From contig CP046864.1 in NCBI GenBank assembly GCA_039640495.1, forward strand, positions 1,860,001-1,924,000: DNA of 64,000 bases, written 5' to 3'. Numbering within the stretch: position 1 is the stretch's first letter; each line of letters opens with the position of its first letter. A program made the position numbers and the translations under genes. A model generated the notes under the pieces. The model was not told where the DNA came from and made no database searches. It worked only from the letters and a program-made list of their open reading frames with translations. The stretch is from Rhodobacteraceae bacterium IMCC1335. Lineage in GTDB: Bacteria > Pseudomonadota > Alphaproteobacteria > Rhodobacterales > Rhodobacteraceae. Positions 48,153-57,101 of the stretch are shown here, one piece after another.

Positions 48153-48827
48153 ATGCATATTGAACCAGGCCTTGTGAATGGGGTGAAAATTGCCCTGAGC
48201 TATGCGACTGCGGCAGGCGCTGCAACTTATGGCATTAAATTAACGCTGGAGGCACTGCGCCAGTCTGGCGCCCTCAATCTGGCAGCGCGCGCGCTTTTGG
48301 CGACGATCGCGACATTTGTCTTTTTCGAGATTTTGCCGCATTTTCCAGTCGGTCTATCAGAAGTTCACTTTATTCTAGGCTCGACTTTATTCCTCATTTT
48401 TGGGGTGGCTCCGGCCGCGTTTGGCTTAGCCGCTGGATTGTTGATCCAAGGGCTCTTTTTCGCCCCGATCGATTTGCCACAATATTTTATGAACCTCACA
48501 TCGCTTTTGGTTCCTTTATTCGCCTTATCGTTGATTGCAAAAGCGGTGATTGCGCCAAAAACGGCCTATGTCGACTTGAGCTACCGCCAAGCACTTATGC
48601 TCTCGACCAGTTATCAAGCCGGCGTTGTTGGCTGGGTCGCTTTCTGGGTGTTTTACGGCCAAGGGTTCGGCGTTGAAACCTTCGCAAGCGTTGGGCTGTT
48701 CGGCATGGCGTATATGAGCGTTATTGTCTTGGAACCCCTTGTTGATCTCGCGGTATTGGCATTGGCAAAAATGATGCGCGATACTCCGGCGTCGGGTCTA
48801 ATGCAGCAGCGCGTGTATTCTGCTTAA
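48153..48827 (+). CDS. CbiM-like cobalt/nickel ECF transporter permease
   Basis: 224 residues from the ATG at 48153 with AAAGGAAAAG upstream. Several hydrophobic segments span the inner membrane. It begins MHIEPG, like the Met1-His2 metal-binding N-terminus of CbiM/NikM, and has His72 in SEVHFILG, equivalent to the second ligand region. The family binds Co2+ or Ni2+ for uptake; location after a B12 riboswitch points to cobalt. No CbiN, CbiQ or CbiO gene adjoins it, which is unusual for this class. Confidence 0.85.
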   Translation: MHIEPGLVNGVKIALSYATAAGAATYGIKLTLEALRQSGALNLAARALLATIATFVFFEILPHFPVGLSEVHFILGSTLFLIFGVAPAAFGLAAGLLIQGLFFAPIDLPQYFMNLTSLLVPLFALSLIAKAVIAPKTAYVDLSYRQALMLSTSYQAGVVGWVAFWVFYGQGFGVETFASVGLFGMAYMSVIVLEPLVDLAVLALAKMMRDTPASGLMQQRVYSA

Positions 48828-48844
48828 ATTTTGAAACGATACTA

Positions 48845-48876
48845 AAAACGGCCTCATTTTTTATGAGGCCGTTTTG
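48845..48876 (+). terminator. Strong terminator between the CbiM-like gene and cobF
   Basis: AAAACGGCCTCAT and ATGAGGCCGTTTT form a perfect 13-bp stem around TTTTT, 17 bases after the permease stop. With A and T runs on both sides it could act in either direction. Confidence 0.88.
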
Positions 48877-48891
48877 TATTGAGGCTGCACA

Positions 48892-49647
48892 ATGATTGAT
48901 CTGTATTTTATCGGCATCGGGATGGGCAATCCAGATCATCTAACCAGACAGGCGATTGCCGAGCTTCAAACCGCTGATGTCATTCTAATCCCGCATAAAG
49001 GGGCCCAGAAATCTGATCTTGCCGATCTGCGCAAAACCATTTGTGAAAAATGTCTCGATCCAATCCCGCCCTTGGTTTATTTTGATCTTCCCAAACGCGA
49101 TACCAAAACCAAAGCCTATCTTGATGGGGTTGTCGATTGGCACAGTGCGATCGCGAAAACTTGGCGGGATACGCTGCACAGAACGCTTCCCAATGGCGGT
49201 AAAGCGGCGCTTATGATCTGGGGTGACCCCTCCCTTTATGACAGCAGCTTGCGCATTGCCGAAAGGCTAAACACGCCCAACGCAGCAATCAGCATCACTG
49301 TGGTTCCGGGATTGACATCAGTTCAACTGCTCACCGCGGCGCATGCCATTCCCCTTAACACTTTAGGAGCCGCCGTCACCTATACCACGGGGCGCAATTT
49401 AGCCAATCACGGATGGCCTGATAAATGTGAAAGCTTGGTTGTAATGCTGGATGGTCAAACCGCGTTTGATCGTTTGGATCCAGACGCATTTGAAATATGG
49501 TGGGGTGCATTTTTGGGCATGCCAGAGCAGATTTTAATCAGCGGCCGGCTTTCTTCGTGTTGCGAAGAGATAAAAACCACGCGCCAGCGCGCCCGTGAAA
49601 CCCATGGCTGGATCATGGACACTTATCTTTTAAGACCTGTACCTTAA
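48892..49647 (+). CDS. cobF: Precorrin-6A synthase (deacetylating)
   Basis: 251 residues; SAM-dependent C1 methylation with loss of acetate, specific to the aerobic pathway. FIGIGMGNPDHLTRQA, LIPHKG and WGDPSLYDSS are diagnostic. It is cut off from the riboswitch-permease unit by a strong terminator only 15 bases upstream, so it depends on read-through or on a promoter within the terminator or permease region. Convergent with galM, three bases away. Confidence 0.94.
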   Translation: MIDLYFIGIGMGNPDHLTRQAIAELQTADVILIPHKGAQKSDLADLRKTICEKCLDPIPPLVYFDLPKRDTKTKAYLDGVVDWHSAIAKTWRDTLHRTLPNGGKAALMIWGDPSLYDSSLRIAERLNTPNAAISITVVPGLTSVQLLTAAHAIPLNTLGAAVTYTTGRNLANHGWPDKCESLVVMLDGQTAFDRLDPDAFEIWWGAFLGMPEQILISGRLSSCCEEIKTTRQRARETHGWIMDTYLLRPVP

Positions 49648-49650
49648 ATT

Positions 49651-50661
49651 TTAAGAGCTGCGCGCGTGCCTGGGTGCAAAACGATAAACGGTTGCGTGGT
49701 GATAAACGTCGCCGGGCAATAACCAGGGGCTTGGATACTCTAGCCTATTGGGTGCGTCAGGCCAGTTTTGAGCCTCTAGGGCGATACCAGCAAAGGCGCG
49801 ATAAGGGTGCCCAGCATGGCCGATCGCAGAAAAATCAAACAACCCGATTCCCGTGTAAATTTGCACCCCTGGCTCTGTGCTCGCCATTTCCATATCAAGC
49901 GTATCGGTACCTAAGCGCGCTACCGCGGTTATCGGACGGCGCCGCTCACTCAGGCAATAATTGTGATCGATTTCAGCAAATGTTCCATTTTCGCACAGCG
50001 CTGAAAAATTCCGAAAATCATATTTTGAGCCCGCAACGGGGGTGGGTGCATGGCTGGGAATGCCAGTCTCATCCACCGGAAGGTAACACTTCGATAAAAC
50101 CTGTAAGCTGTGCTGATCAATCTGCGGGCGGCCGTCAAGATTGAAATAGCTATGATTGGTAAAATTGCATAAGCTCGCGGCATCGGAGGTGGCGGTAATA
50201 TCGATCTTCAAATTTGACTGCGCCAACTGATACCGCACGTTCACCCGAAGCGTGCCAGAAAACCCCATATGCCCATCCGGGATAACATCTTCCAGTGTTA
50301 CATAATCAGACCCTGCGTCGGTAATGGCCCATAATCGGCTCGACGAACCATTCGATCCGCCATGCAGGCAATGCAACCCATTTTGATTGGCATCCAAACA
50401 CTGATGATGCGTCGCGCCGTCTATTCTCGCCTTGGCAATCCGATTTGCATAGCGCCCCACGATGGCCCCGAGATAGGGCGGGTTGGTCAAGTAAGGTTCG
50501 AGTTTGGGAAAGCCCAGAACCACAGAATGTGGAATATCTTTATACCTTAAATCTTGTAAAACAGCGCCATATGTTGAGATATTTGCTCGTAAATCATCGG
50601 AAGCAATAGAGATCAGGTGAACCACCCTGCCCTGCAGATCCGATCCCCAAGCCCTGATCAT
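49651..50661 (-). CDS. galM: Aldose 1-epimerase (galactose mutarotase)
   Basis: 336 residues. Interconverts alpha and beta anomers of galactose and related sugars. GRYANRIAKA near residue 70, LHGGSNG near 97 and FTNHSYFNLDG near 166 carry the substrate-binding Arg and catalytic His; the catalytic Glu is probably in the C-terminal FAGIALEAQNWPDAPN. Last gene of the leftward galactoside operon, overlapping the beta-galactosidase by four bases. Confidence 0.93.
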   Translation of the reverse strand: MIRAWGSDLQGRVVHLISIASDDLRANISTYGAVLQDLRYKDIPHSVVLGFPKLEPYLTNPPYLGAIVGRYANRIAKARIDGATHHQCLDANQNGLHCLHGGSNGSSSRLWAITDAGSDYVTLEDVIPDGHMGFSGTLRVNVRYQLAQSNLKIDITATSDAASLCNFTNHSYFNLDGRPQIDQHSLQVLSKCYLPVDETGIPSHAPTPVAGSKYDFRNFSALCENGTFAEIDHNYCLSERRRPITAVARLGTDTLDMEMASTEPGVQIYTGIGLFDFSAIGHAGHPYRAFAGIALEAQNWPDAPNRLEYPSPWLLPGDVYHHATVYRFAPRHARSS

Positions 50662-52583
50662 TCCGACGGGTTGAGCCGCAGAAAATCAGCAGGCTTTATC
50701 TGACCATGAATGGTCTCAACGGCCAAAGCGTTGTGATTAAACCAAAACTCTTCAGCCCCCATAACGCGGCGGCGCACGCCCTCTGGCATTTTAATCGTTT
50801 CTATTCCGGCTTTTTGACATAGCGGCTCTAAGAACTCTAGAAAACCGTCCTTATCTAACCAAGCTCCTAGATAAACCAAATTGCCATTGCCCATCGCCAC
50901 CGTGTCGCCAGCTTTGGTCAAGAGAATTGGCGTGGCATCCCCTTCTAAAACCTCACGATAGCCTTTAATCGCGCCTGCGCCTGAAAGCGCGATAGGCATA
51001 TCTGGACGGAGAGATTCGACAGCGCTCACCGTCACATCAAGATGAGGGATATCTGGGGGCAATGGCTGGGGGATTGTCATATGCGCATCGCGCGCGGATG
51101 AACGCGGCCCAATCAGACTTACTCCGCTACTTGACGCCAAAGCTTGTTTTAAATCCGAAGGCATATACATCAACCCCGGCGCACAAACCATCTTATATTC
51201 TGAAAAATCTCGCACTTCGCTGGAGATCAAATCGACCGAGATGCCCAGTTGGCGCAGGGCGCAATACAGATCGAAAACCAAACCGAAATAACTAAGCGTT
51301 GCTCCATGCGGTTGAACGCTCCAAGCCGCATCTGCATCGTAATCAAAAATAACCGCAAGCTCGGCCGATGCAGTCGAAACATCTGGCGCATCCGATAGCT
51401 CTGCGGCCACTTGCGCGGCTTCTTTTAAGGCTGGTGCAGCTTGACCGTCCGGGCGCAACAGCCCGGCATGCATTTGCTCTTGGGCAAAGGGCACTTGCCG
51501 CCAGCGGAAGAAACTAACCGCCTCGGCGCCATGGGCGAAAGCCTCCCATGTCCAGAACCGCACCATACCGGGTGAAGGAACAGGGTTATATGGCGCCCAA
51601 TTCACCGGCCCGGGCTGTTGTTCCATGACCCACCAGCGGCCCTGCCCGACCGCCCGATATAGATCATGATGAAAGGCTTGGAAATCTGGATGGCCTTGTC
51701 GTGAAAAAGCTTTTTGTTCATCTACCGATGCCCCCACACGATCTTCCAAAAACCCAAGCGGATAGCTGTCCCAATTTGCGATATCAAGATCCTCGCCCAC
51801 TTTGAAATGGTCAAAATCGGTTATGCGGCCCATAAAATTATGCGAAATAGGCGCTGATGAATGCTGCCGTATAATCTCGACCTGTTCTTTGTTAAAGGCA
51901 ACGACCTGCTCTGAACTATAGCGCCTAAACGCCAAAGAATGCGCTGGATTGGGCTCTGTAACTGTAAGGTTTGGCAGCTCAATTTCATCAAAATCAGCAT
52001 AAGACATCGACCAGAAAACGTTGCCCCAGGCCGCGTTTAACGCACCTATATCCCCCGTATTAGAACCATCTGAGAATTCAGCGCGCAACCAGTTGCGAAA
52101 CCCATCTTCCGCACTTTTTGAATAAGACAGCGTGGTATCATGGCAGCCATATTCATTATCGGTTTGCCAAGCCGCTACGACAGGGTTATTGCCGTAGCGC
52201 TTGGCAAGCCGCGCCACGATATCGCGGCATTGCAGGCGATAGCCCAAATGGCTGAAACAATAATGCCTGCGAGAGCCAAATCTACGCGGCTGCCCCTGCA
52301 CATCTAAAGCCAGCATATCCGGATATTTTTGAACCACCCATTTGGGCGGCGTAGCGGTTGGTGTGCCCAACACAACTTTCAATCCCGCCTGCCCCAAACA
52401 TGCAATCGCTTCATCGAGCCAGTCAAAGTCAAAACACCCCTCGCGCGGTTCTAGATTATGCCAGGCAAATTCGCCAATGCGCACCCAGCTTAGCCCCGTT
52501 TCAACCATTTTTTTCGCATCGATTGCCCACCGGCTTTGCGGCCAATGTTCAGGATAATAACACGTTCCGAGGCTGCGCTTCAT
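50658..52583 (-). CDS. Beta-galactosidase, glycoside hydrolase family 42
   Basis: 641 residues from the ATG at 52583 with GAGGG upstream; the frame is open 15 codons further. GH42 enzymes release beta-linked galactose in the cytoplasm. GTCYYPEHWP at the N-terminus, acid/base Glu in TDNEYGCH (near 144) and nucleophile Glu in VMEQQPGPVNW (near 320) are present, followed by the GATase-like trimerisation domain and a C-terminal beta domain. No signal peptide. It follows the lactonase by seven bases. Confidence 0.93.
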   Translation of the reverse strand: MKRSLGTCYYPEHWPQSRWAIDAKKMVETGLSWVRIGEFAWHNLEPREGCFDFDWLDEAIACLGQAGLKVVLGTPTATPPKWVVQKYPDMLALDVQGQPRRFGSRRHYCFSHLGYRLQCRDIVARLAKRYGNNPVVAAWQTDNEYGCHDTTLSYSKSAEDGFRNWLRAEFSDGSNTGDIGALNAAWGNVFWSMSYADFDEIELPNLTVTEPNPAHSLAFRRYSSEQVVAFNKEQVEIIRQHSSAPISHNFMGRITDFDHFKVGEDLDIANWDSYPLGFLEDRVGASVDEQKAFSRQGHPDFQAFHHDLYRAVGQGRWWVMEQQPGPVNWAPYNPVPSPGMVRFWTWEAFAHGAEAVSFFRWRQVPFAQEQMHAGLLRPDGQAAPALKEAAQVAAELSDAPDVSTASAELAVIFDYDADAAWSVQPHGATLSYFGLVFDLYCALRQLGISVDLISSEVRDFSEYKMVCAPGLMYMPSDLKQALASSSGVSLIGPRSSARDAHMTIPQPLPPDIPHLDVTVSAVESLRPDMPIALSGAGAIKGYREVLEGDATPILLTKAGDTVAMGNGNLVYLGAWLDKDGFLEFLEPLCQKAGIETIKMPEGVRRRVMGAEEFWFNHNALAVETIHGQIKPADFLRLNPSE

Positions 52584-52590
52584 ATTGCCC

Positions 52591-53434
52591 TCACAATAAC
52601 ACCTGATGTTCCGCTTGCCCTTTGGCACCTATATCTTTTACGAAAAATGTCTGGCCCGCCTGCGGCTCATTCACACCGATCGCCGCCGATGTTACGAACA
52701 GGCTTGTTAAGGTTTCACCGCCAAAGGCAGGGCAACTGCTTTGCGAAGCCGGACATTGAATATGATCCAGGCAAACCCCCTCGGGGCTATAGCGCGCAAC
52801 GCGCCCACTTGCCCCATTGGGCATTCCACAAACATCCAGATTGATCGACAACCGCCCCGTCCGGGTGAATATTATCCGCTCGCATATCAATGAAAGGTTC
52901 AGGATCCCCGATTGGCCACCCGTCTTTCCCAGACAAACGCCAACGTTGGATAATTTGCTGGCTGGTATCAGCAAAATAAGCCGCATCGCCATTCGGTGAA
53001 AAGCAAATCGCGTTGGAAATTGTTATGTTAGAGATCAGTTTTCGCAGCTCGCCTTTAAAATAGCGATAGATCGCCCCAGCGCCCGTCTGCGCAGCTTTTC
53101 CCATCGTGCCAATCCAAAACCCTCCAAAGGGGTCAGCGCGGCCATCATTTGAACGGGTTTCCGGCTTTTCCGCTTCCAACGCAACAACAGTGTCTGTTTT
53201 ACCCGTCGTTATATCCAAGGTAAAAAGTTCAATTTCAGAAGCGATTAAGATTTGATCAGCAGAGACCCAACCCGCTGCCGATACACAGGTCTCAAATTGC
53301 CAATCACGCAGTTGATTGCCCTCTTTCATCAGCACGCGTTTAGATAAAATATCAAACCAAAACAAAGACTGGCGGCCAGGATGCCATAGGGGCCCTTCCC
53401 CCAAGGCGCAGTTGGTCATGTCGAACACATTCAT
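52591..53434 (-). pseudogene. SMP-30/gluconolactonase family lactonase, frameshifted
   Basis: Two frames together give a usual SMP-30 length of about 280 residues. The first (from 53434) has LGEGPLWHP with the metal-binding Glu, SNDGRADPFGGFWIGTMG and the HPDGAVVD segment, then leaves frame after WNAQWG. The second resumes with GRVARYSPEG and CPAFGG to the end at 52591. The break is at a G run (C at 52812-52815); one base removed or two added would restore it. Expected role: hydrolysis of galactonolactone to galactonate. It overlaps dgoA by four bases. Broken gene or sequencing error; not separable here. Confidence 0.85.
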
Positions 53435-54039
53435 CGGTCAAACACTGCATCATAGGCCGCCGTGATATCTTGGACCTTGGCGCGTATATCGGCCAAGGAC
53501 ATACCCGGTTTATAAAGCGATGATCCGATCCCAAACCCGGTTGCCCCTGCGCCAACCCAATCTGCAAAATTATCGGGCCCAACACCACCAACCGCGTAAA
53601 TGGGAGCGGTTTTGGGCAGAACCGCGCGCAACGCCTCAAGCCCTTTTGGCCCCACTAAAAATGAAGGAAACAGTTTTAAACCATCCGCCCCATGCCGCAG
53701 CGCGGTGAAACATTCGGTCGCCGTAAAACACCCCGGATAAGACAGCATCTTAGCCCGTTTCGTTGCCATAATCACGTCTGAATTGCAATCTGGAGACACA
53801 ACCATTGAAGCGTTTATCGCCGCCAAATGCTCAACCTGCTCCACCTGTAACACCGTTCCCGCGCCGATCACTGCCACATCGCTAAACGCGTTGATAAGGC
53901 TTTCAATGCTTTCAAACGGTGATGGTGAGTTGAGCGGTATCTCAATCTTATCGATCCCGGCCTCAATGAGCACCTCTGCAATTGCGGGGGCTTCTTTGAC
54001 GGTGATCCCCCGTAAAATCGCTATAATTTCACGCTGCAT
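53431..54039 (-). CDS. dgoA: 2-dehydro-3-deoxy-6-phosphogalactonate aldolase
   Basis: 202 residues of the KDPG/KDPGal aldolase family; splits KDPGal to pyruvate and glyceraldehyde 3-phosphate. AILRG near the N-terminus, catalytic Glu in EIPLNSP, and Schiff-base Lys in GLKLFPSFLVG are present. The galactoside context and adjoining DgoK favour KDPGal over KDPG. Overlaps dgoK by 11 bases and the lactonase by four. Confidence 0.93.
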   Translation of the reverse strand: MQREIIAILRGITVKEAPAIAEVLIEAGIDKIEIPLNSPSPFESIESLINAFSDVAVIGAGTVLQVEQVEHLAAINASMVVSPDCNSDVIMATKRAKMLSYPGCFTATECFTALRHGADGLKLFPSFLVGPKGLEALRAVLPKTAPIYAVGGVGPDNFADWVGAGATGFGIGSSLYKPGMSLADIRAKVQDITAAYDAVFDR

Positions 54040-54964
54040 TCATGGATCCTTGTATCTGTTGATAGGCTTTGGTGAGGCCCGCAAGCGTCATGCCAACCGA
54101 ATGATGGCTTTGAGGCTGTACACCTTGGCTGATCAAACCATCCATATAGGCTATAGATAAATCTTCAGCACCGATAATCGCAATATCTTGGCCCAACCAA
54201 TAGGGGCGTGCCGCCGACAGTTCGAGGCCAATTAGAAACCCAGATAGGCGCGATCGCGCAACCGCGGCAGATAGATCATTTAACAATGTCTCGGCGCGCA
54301 GCGCGAATAATTTTGACGCAATTGAGGCCGGTGCGCTGATCGCCGCATCCAGCGCCTCAAGAAATGCGCCTTTGTGCCAGCCGGATGATGCGATCGAATG
54401 CTTCAAAACGGATGTTTCGCTGAGAAGTGAAAACATCTCGCCCGTCATAAAGGTTTGAAAGCTGACAATTTCTTCTGCGCTGATTCTTACCCATTTGGTA
54501 TGCGTGCCCGGCAAACACAGAACGCCATCAAAACTTGGATTTTGGCTGAGAAATCCGGCTATTTGCGTTTCTTCACCGCGCATCACATCTGCTGGATGCG
54601 TCTGCTTCACGCCTGGCAGTATGTAAAGCGAAAACCGGTCATCGCGGGTTTCTATTTTTTGGGCTTCTTCTAACCCCGGCGCTGCGCAAGGCGCGGCAAT
54701 GTAAGGCGCTTCATGCCAGCCTTGCTTTGCGCCGATCATTCCGCAGGCCACAACCGGAATCACCTTATCTGGCGATAGGAAGGGCCCCGCCAAACGCGTG
54801 AAGCGAGCATAAAATTGATCTGAAGACAGTGTGGCCATTCCACTATCATCACGGGCCTCGGCCAAAATATGGCCCCGAGCATCCAGCAACCAGATCCTTA
54901 AATGGGTGGTACCCCAATCCACGGCCAACCAATCTGGCCCAATTGCCCGCTTATTTATATTCAT
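54029..54964 (-). CDS. dgoK: 2-dehydro-3-deoxygalactonokinase
   Basis: 311 residues of the DgoK family; phosphorylates KDGal with ATP. AVDWGTTHLRIWLLD near residue 14-28 is the phosphate-binding start, and CLPGTHTKWVRI near 152 is a family signature. Overlaps both neighbours by 4-11 bases in the leftward operon. Confidence 0.93.
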   Translation of the reverse strand: MNINKRAIGPDWLAVDWGTTHLRIWLLDARGHILAEARDDSGMATLSSDQFYARFTRLAGPFLSPDKVIPVVACGMIGAKQGWHEAPYIAAPCAAPGLEEAQKIETRDDRFSLYILPGVKQTHPADVMRGEETQIAGFLSQNPSFDGVLCLPGTHTKWVRISAEEIVSFQTFMTGEMFSLLSETSVLKHSIASSGWHKGAFLEALDAAISAPASIASKLFALRAETLLNDLSAAVARSRLSGFLIGLELSAARPYWLGQDIAIIGAEDLSIAYMDGLISQGVQPQSHHSVGMTLAGLTKAYQQIQGSMNAA

Positions 54965-55731
54965 CCTGTTACAACCACGCCGCCATCCACGACAACAGCT
55001 TGCCCCGTGAGCATGCGGCTGCTTTGAGAGGCCAAAAATAAAGTTGTATCAACAATATCTTTGGGGTGCAGCAAATCGGGCAGGCATTGGCGCGCCAAGT
55101 GCTTTTTCAACCCGTCATCTGTCACCCATAAATCCTTTTGCCGATCGGTCATCACCCAGCCAGGCATCACGGCATTTACGCGAATTCTATCGGGTCCTAA
55201 CTCGCGTGCAAGCGATCTGGTTAACCCGGTAATCGCCGCTTTTGTTGCGGCATAAACAGGATAACCAGCATTCCCCATCATATAAGAAATTGAAGAAAAA
55301 TTTATGATTGATCCACCCCCATTCGCGCGCATCGCCGGGGCAACTTCTTGCGCTGTGAAAAATTGCGGACGCAGATTTACGGCAATATTTTGATCAAACT
55401 CATCCTGCGTGTAACTATCAAGCGTATGACGTGTGTCATTGGCCGCATTATTAACCAAAACTGAAATCGGCCCATGTTGCGCGCCAGCTTTTGCTATCGC
55501 CGCCTTTAAGGATGTTACATCTGTGATATCACAGGGTAAGAATAAAGGCGCATTGTCATATTTTTCGGCGAGCTCTGCGGCAAGATGATCCGCATTTGAT
55601 CTTTGAACAAAAGCAACTTTGGCACCTTGGGCCACAAACCCTTCGCTCAACGCAGCGCCAATTCCCGACCCACCGCCGGTGATAAAGACCGAAGCATCCT
55701 TTAAATCGTGAAATGTAACGGTTTGTGTCAT
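54961..55731 (-). CDS. SDR-family oxidoreductase, probable D-galactose 1-dehydrogenase
   Basis: 256 residues from the ATG at 55731, which overlaps the alpha-galactosidase stop (ATGA). Motifs: TGGGSGIG near 16-23, NNAA near 92, catalytic Ser and YAATK, and a VVVDGGVV ending. Its place between the galactosidase and DgoK suggests oxidation of galactose to galactonolactone with NAD(P)+. It resembles the SDR at 4153-4911, including RQKDLWVT. Substrate is inferred from context. Confidence 0.87.
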   Translation of the reverse strand: MTQTVTFHDLKDASVFITGGGSGIGAALSEGFVAQGAKVAFVQRSNADHLAAELAEKYDNAPLFLPCDITDVTSLKAAIAKAGAQHGPISVLVNNAANDTRHTLDSYTQDEFDQNIAVNLRPQFFTAQEVAPAMRANGGGSIINFSSISYMMGNAGYPVYAATKAAITGLTRSLARELGPDRIRVNAVMPGWVMTDRQKDLWVTDDGLKKHLARQCLPDLLHPKDIVDTTLFLASQSSRMLTGQAVVVDGGVVVTG

Positions 55732-57086
55732 GCTGCCTCTTCTTTCTGAAGCCATTTTGGCATCCAATCGCCATGCGCTGCCAATAAGGCATCCACAAGA
55801 GCTTTTATCTGATCAAGGTCTAATTCTGCCGCGGCGCGCGGATCAAGCATTGCGGCGTGATAAATATGATCTTTATTTTCATCCAATAATGCTTGAACGG
55901 TCAACTCTTGTCCATTTAAATTGGTGCGCATCAGCGCAATGAATTGTGGAGGAATATCGGGCACCGATCTTGGGTGAATACCGTTTGCATCCACAAGACA
56001 AGGCACTTCAACTGCAGCGCCAGCAGGCAATTGCGGGATAAATCCATTATTGGCCACATTACCATAGATGACTGCCGTGTCACCGGTGCTGAGCGCGTTC
56101 ATGATTTGAGCTGCATATTCGTGGCTTTGCTCAACCTCGATATGCGCAGCCTCGCAAAATGCCACAACTTGATCTTTCCATGCATCAATTTGCTCTTTGC
56201 AGCGTTTGGGGTATTCATCGATCGGGATTTGAAATTTTTCCACCAAATCTGGCCGATGAGATTTTAAAAACCATGGCACATATTCTGCAAAATGTTCAGA
56301 GCTTTCGGTCACGAATAATCCAAAATGCTTCATCACCTCATAGCGAATAAAATTTGGACAGCGGGAATTGGCGCCCGTATGCGTCGGAAACCGGCCTTCA
56401 GAGTAGCCACAGCGTAAATCGGGGTACAGATCAGCCCAAGACCCATCGTTTTGCCGACCCTCAAACCTTAAGAAAAAAGCCATATGATTAATGCCGCCAG
56501 CGCGGTAGCGAACATCCTCAATATCGCGCTCCAAATCACGCGCCAGCTCTTCTGCAGTGCCTTGCACCGAATGGCACAGCCCCACCTGCTTGATCATCGG
56601 GTACCGCGCGCTAATCGCCCAAGTATTGATCGCCATAGGGTTTACATATTGCAACATCACCGCATCGGGACAAAGCGCCAGCATATCTTCGCAGATTGAC
56701 CAAAGATGCGGCACTGTTCGTAAACCGCGCATGATACCGCCTATTCCCAGCGTATCGGCGATGGTTTGATCAAGCCCGAAGGATTTTGGAATTTGAAAAT
56801 CGGTTACTGTACAGGGTTCAAAGCCCCCGATCTGAAAACATACAACCACAAAATCCGCCCCATCCAACGCCTCGCGTTGTGACAGATGAGTGGTGATTTT
56901 AGATTCCGCCTTCAAGCTTAGGATTAACTTTTGCGCCACCAATTGACTTTCCAATAGACGCGTTTCATTAATATCCATCAGCGCAATATGCGCATTTTTT
57001 AGTGCCGGGTAATGCAAGACATCCCCAAGAATATTCTTCATAAAAATTGTAGACCCTGCACCAATAAAGCAGATTTTCTTAGCCAT
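55728..57086 (-). CDS. melA: Alpha-galactosidase, glycoside hydrolase family 4
   Basis: 452 residues. GH4 enzymes use NAD+ and a divalent metal and act on alpha-galactosides. The N-terminal Rossmann motif FIGAGSTIFM, the metal-binding region GLCHSVQGT with its Cys, and GGINHMAFFLRFEG with its His are present. Family GH4 also includes glucosidases and glucuronidases; the galactonate-pathway neighbours favour galactosidase. Starts 15 bases after the MalG-type permease. Confidence 0.9.
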   Translation of the reverse strand: MAKKICFIGAGSTIFMKNILGDVLHYPALKNAHIALMDINETRLLESQLVAQKLILSLKAESKITTHLSQREALDGADFVVVCFQIGGFEPCTVTDFQIPKSFGLDQTIADTLGIGGIMRGLRTVPHLWSICEDMLALCPDAVMLQYVNPMAINTWAISARYPMIKQVGLCHSVQGTAEELARDLERDIEDVRYRAGGINHMAFFLRFEGRQNDGSWADLYPDLRCGYSEGRFPTHTGANSRCPNFIRYEVMKHFGLFVTESSEHFAEYVPWFLKSHRPDLVEKFQIPIDEYPKRCKEQIDAWKDQVVAFCEAAHIEVEQSHEYAAQIMNALSTGDTAVIYGNVANNGFIPQLPAGAAVEVPCLVDANGIHPRSVPDIPPQFIALMRTNLNGQELTVQALLDENKDHIYHAAMLDPRAAAELDLDQIKALVDALLAAHGDWMPKWLQKEEAA

Positions 57087-57101
57087 TTCCTGCGCTCTTT
57101 C

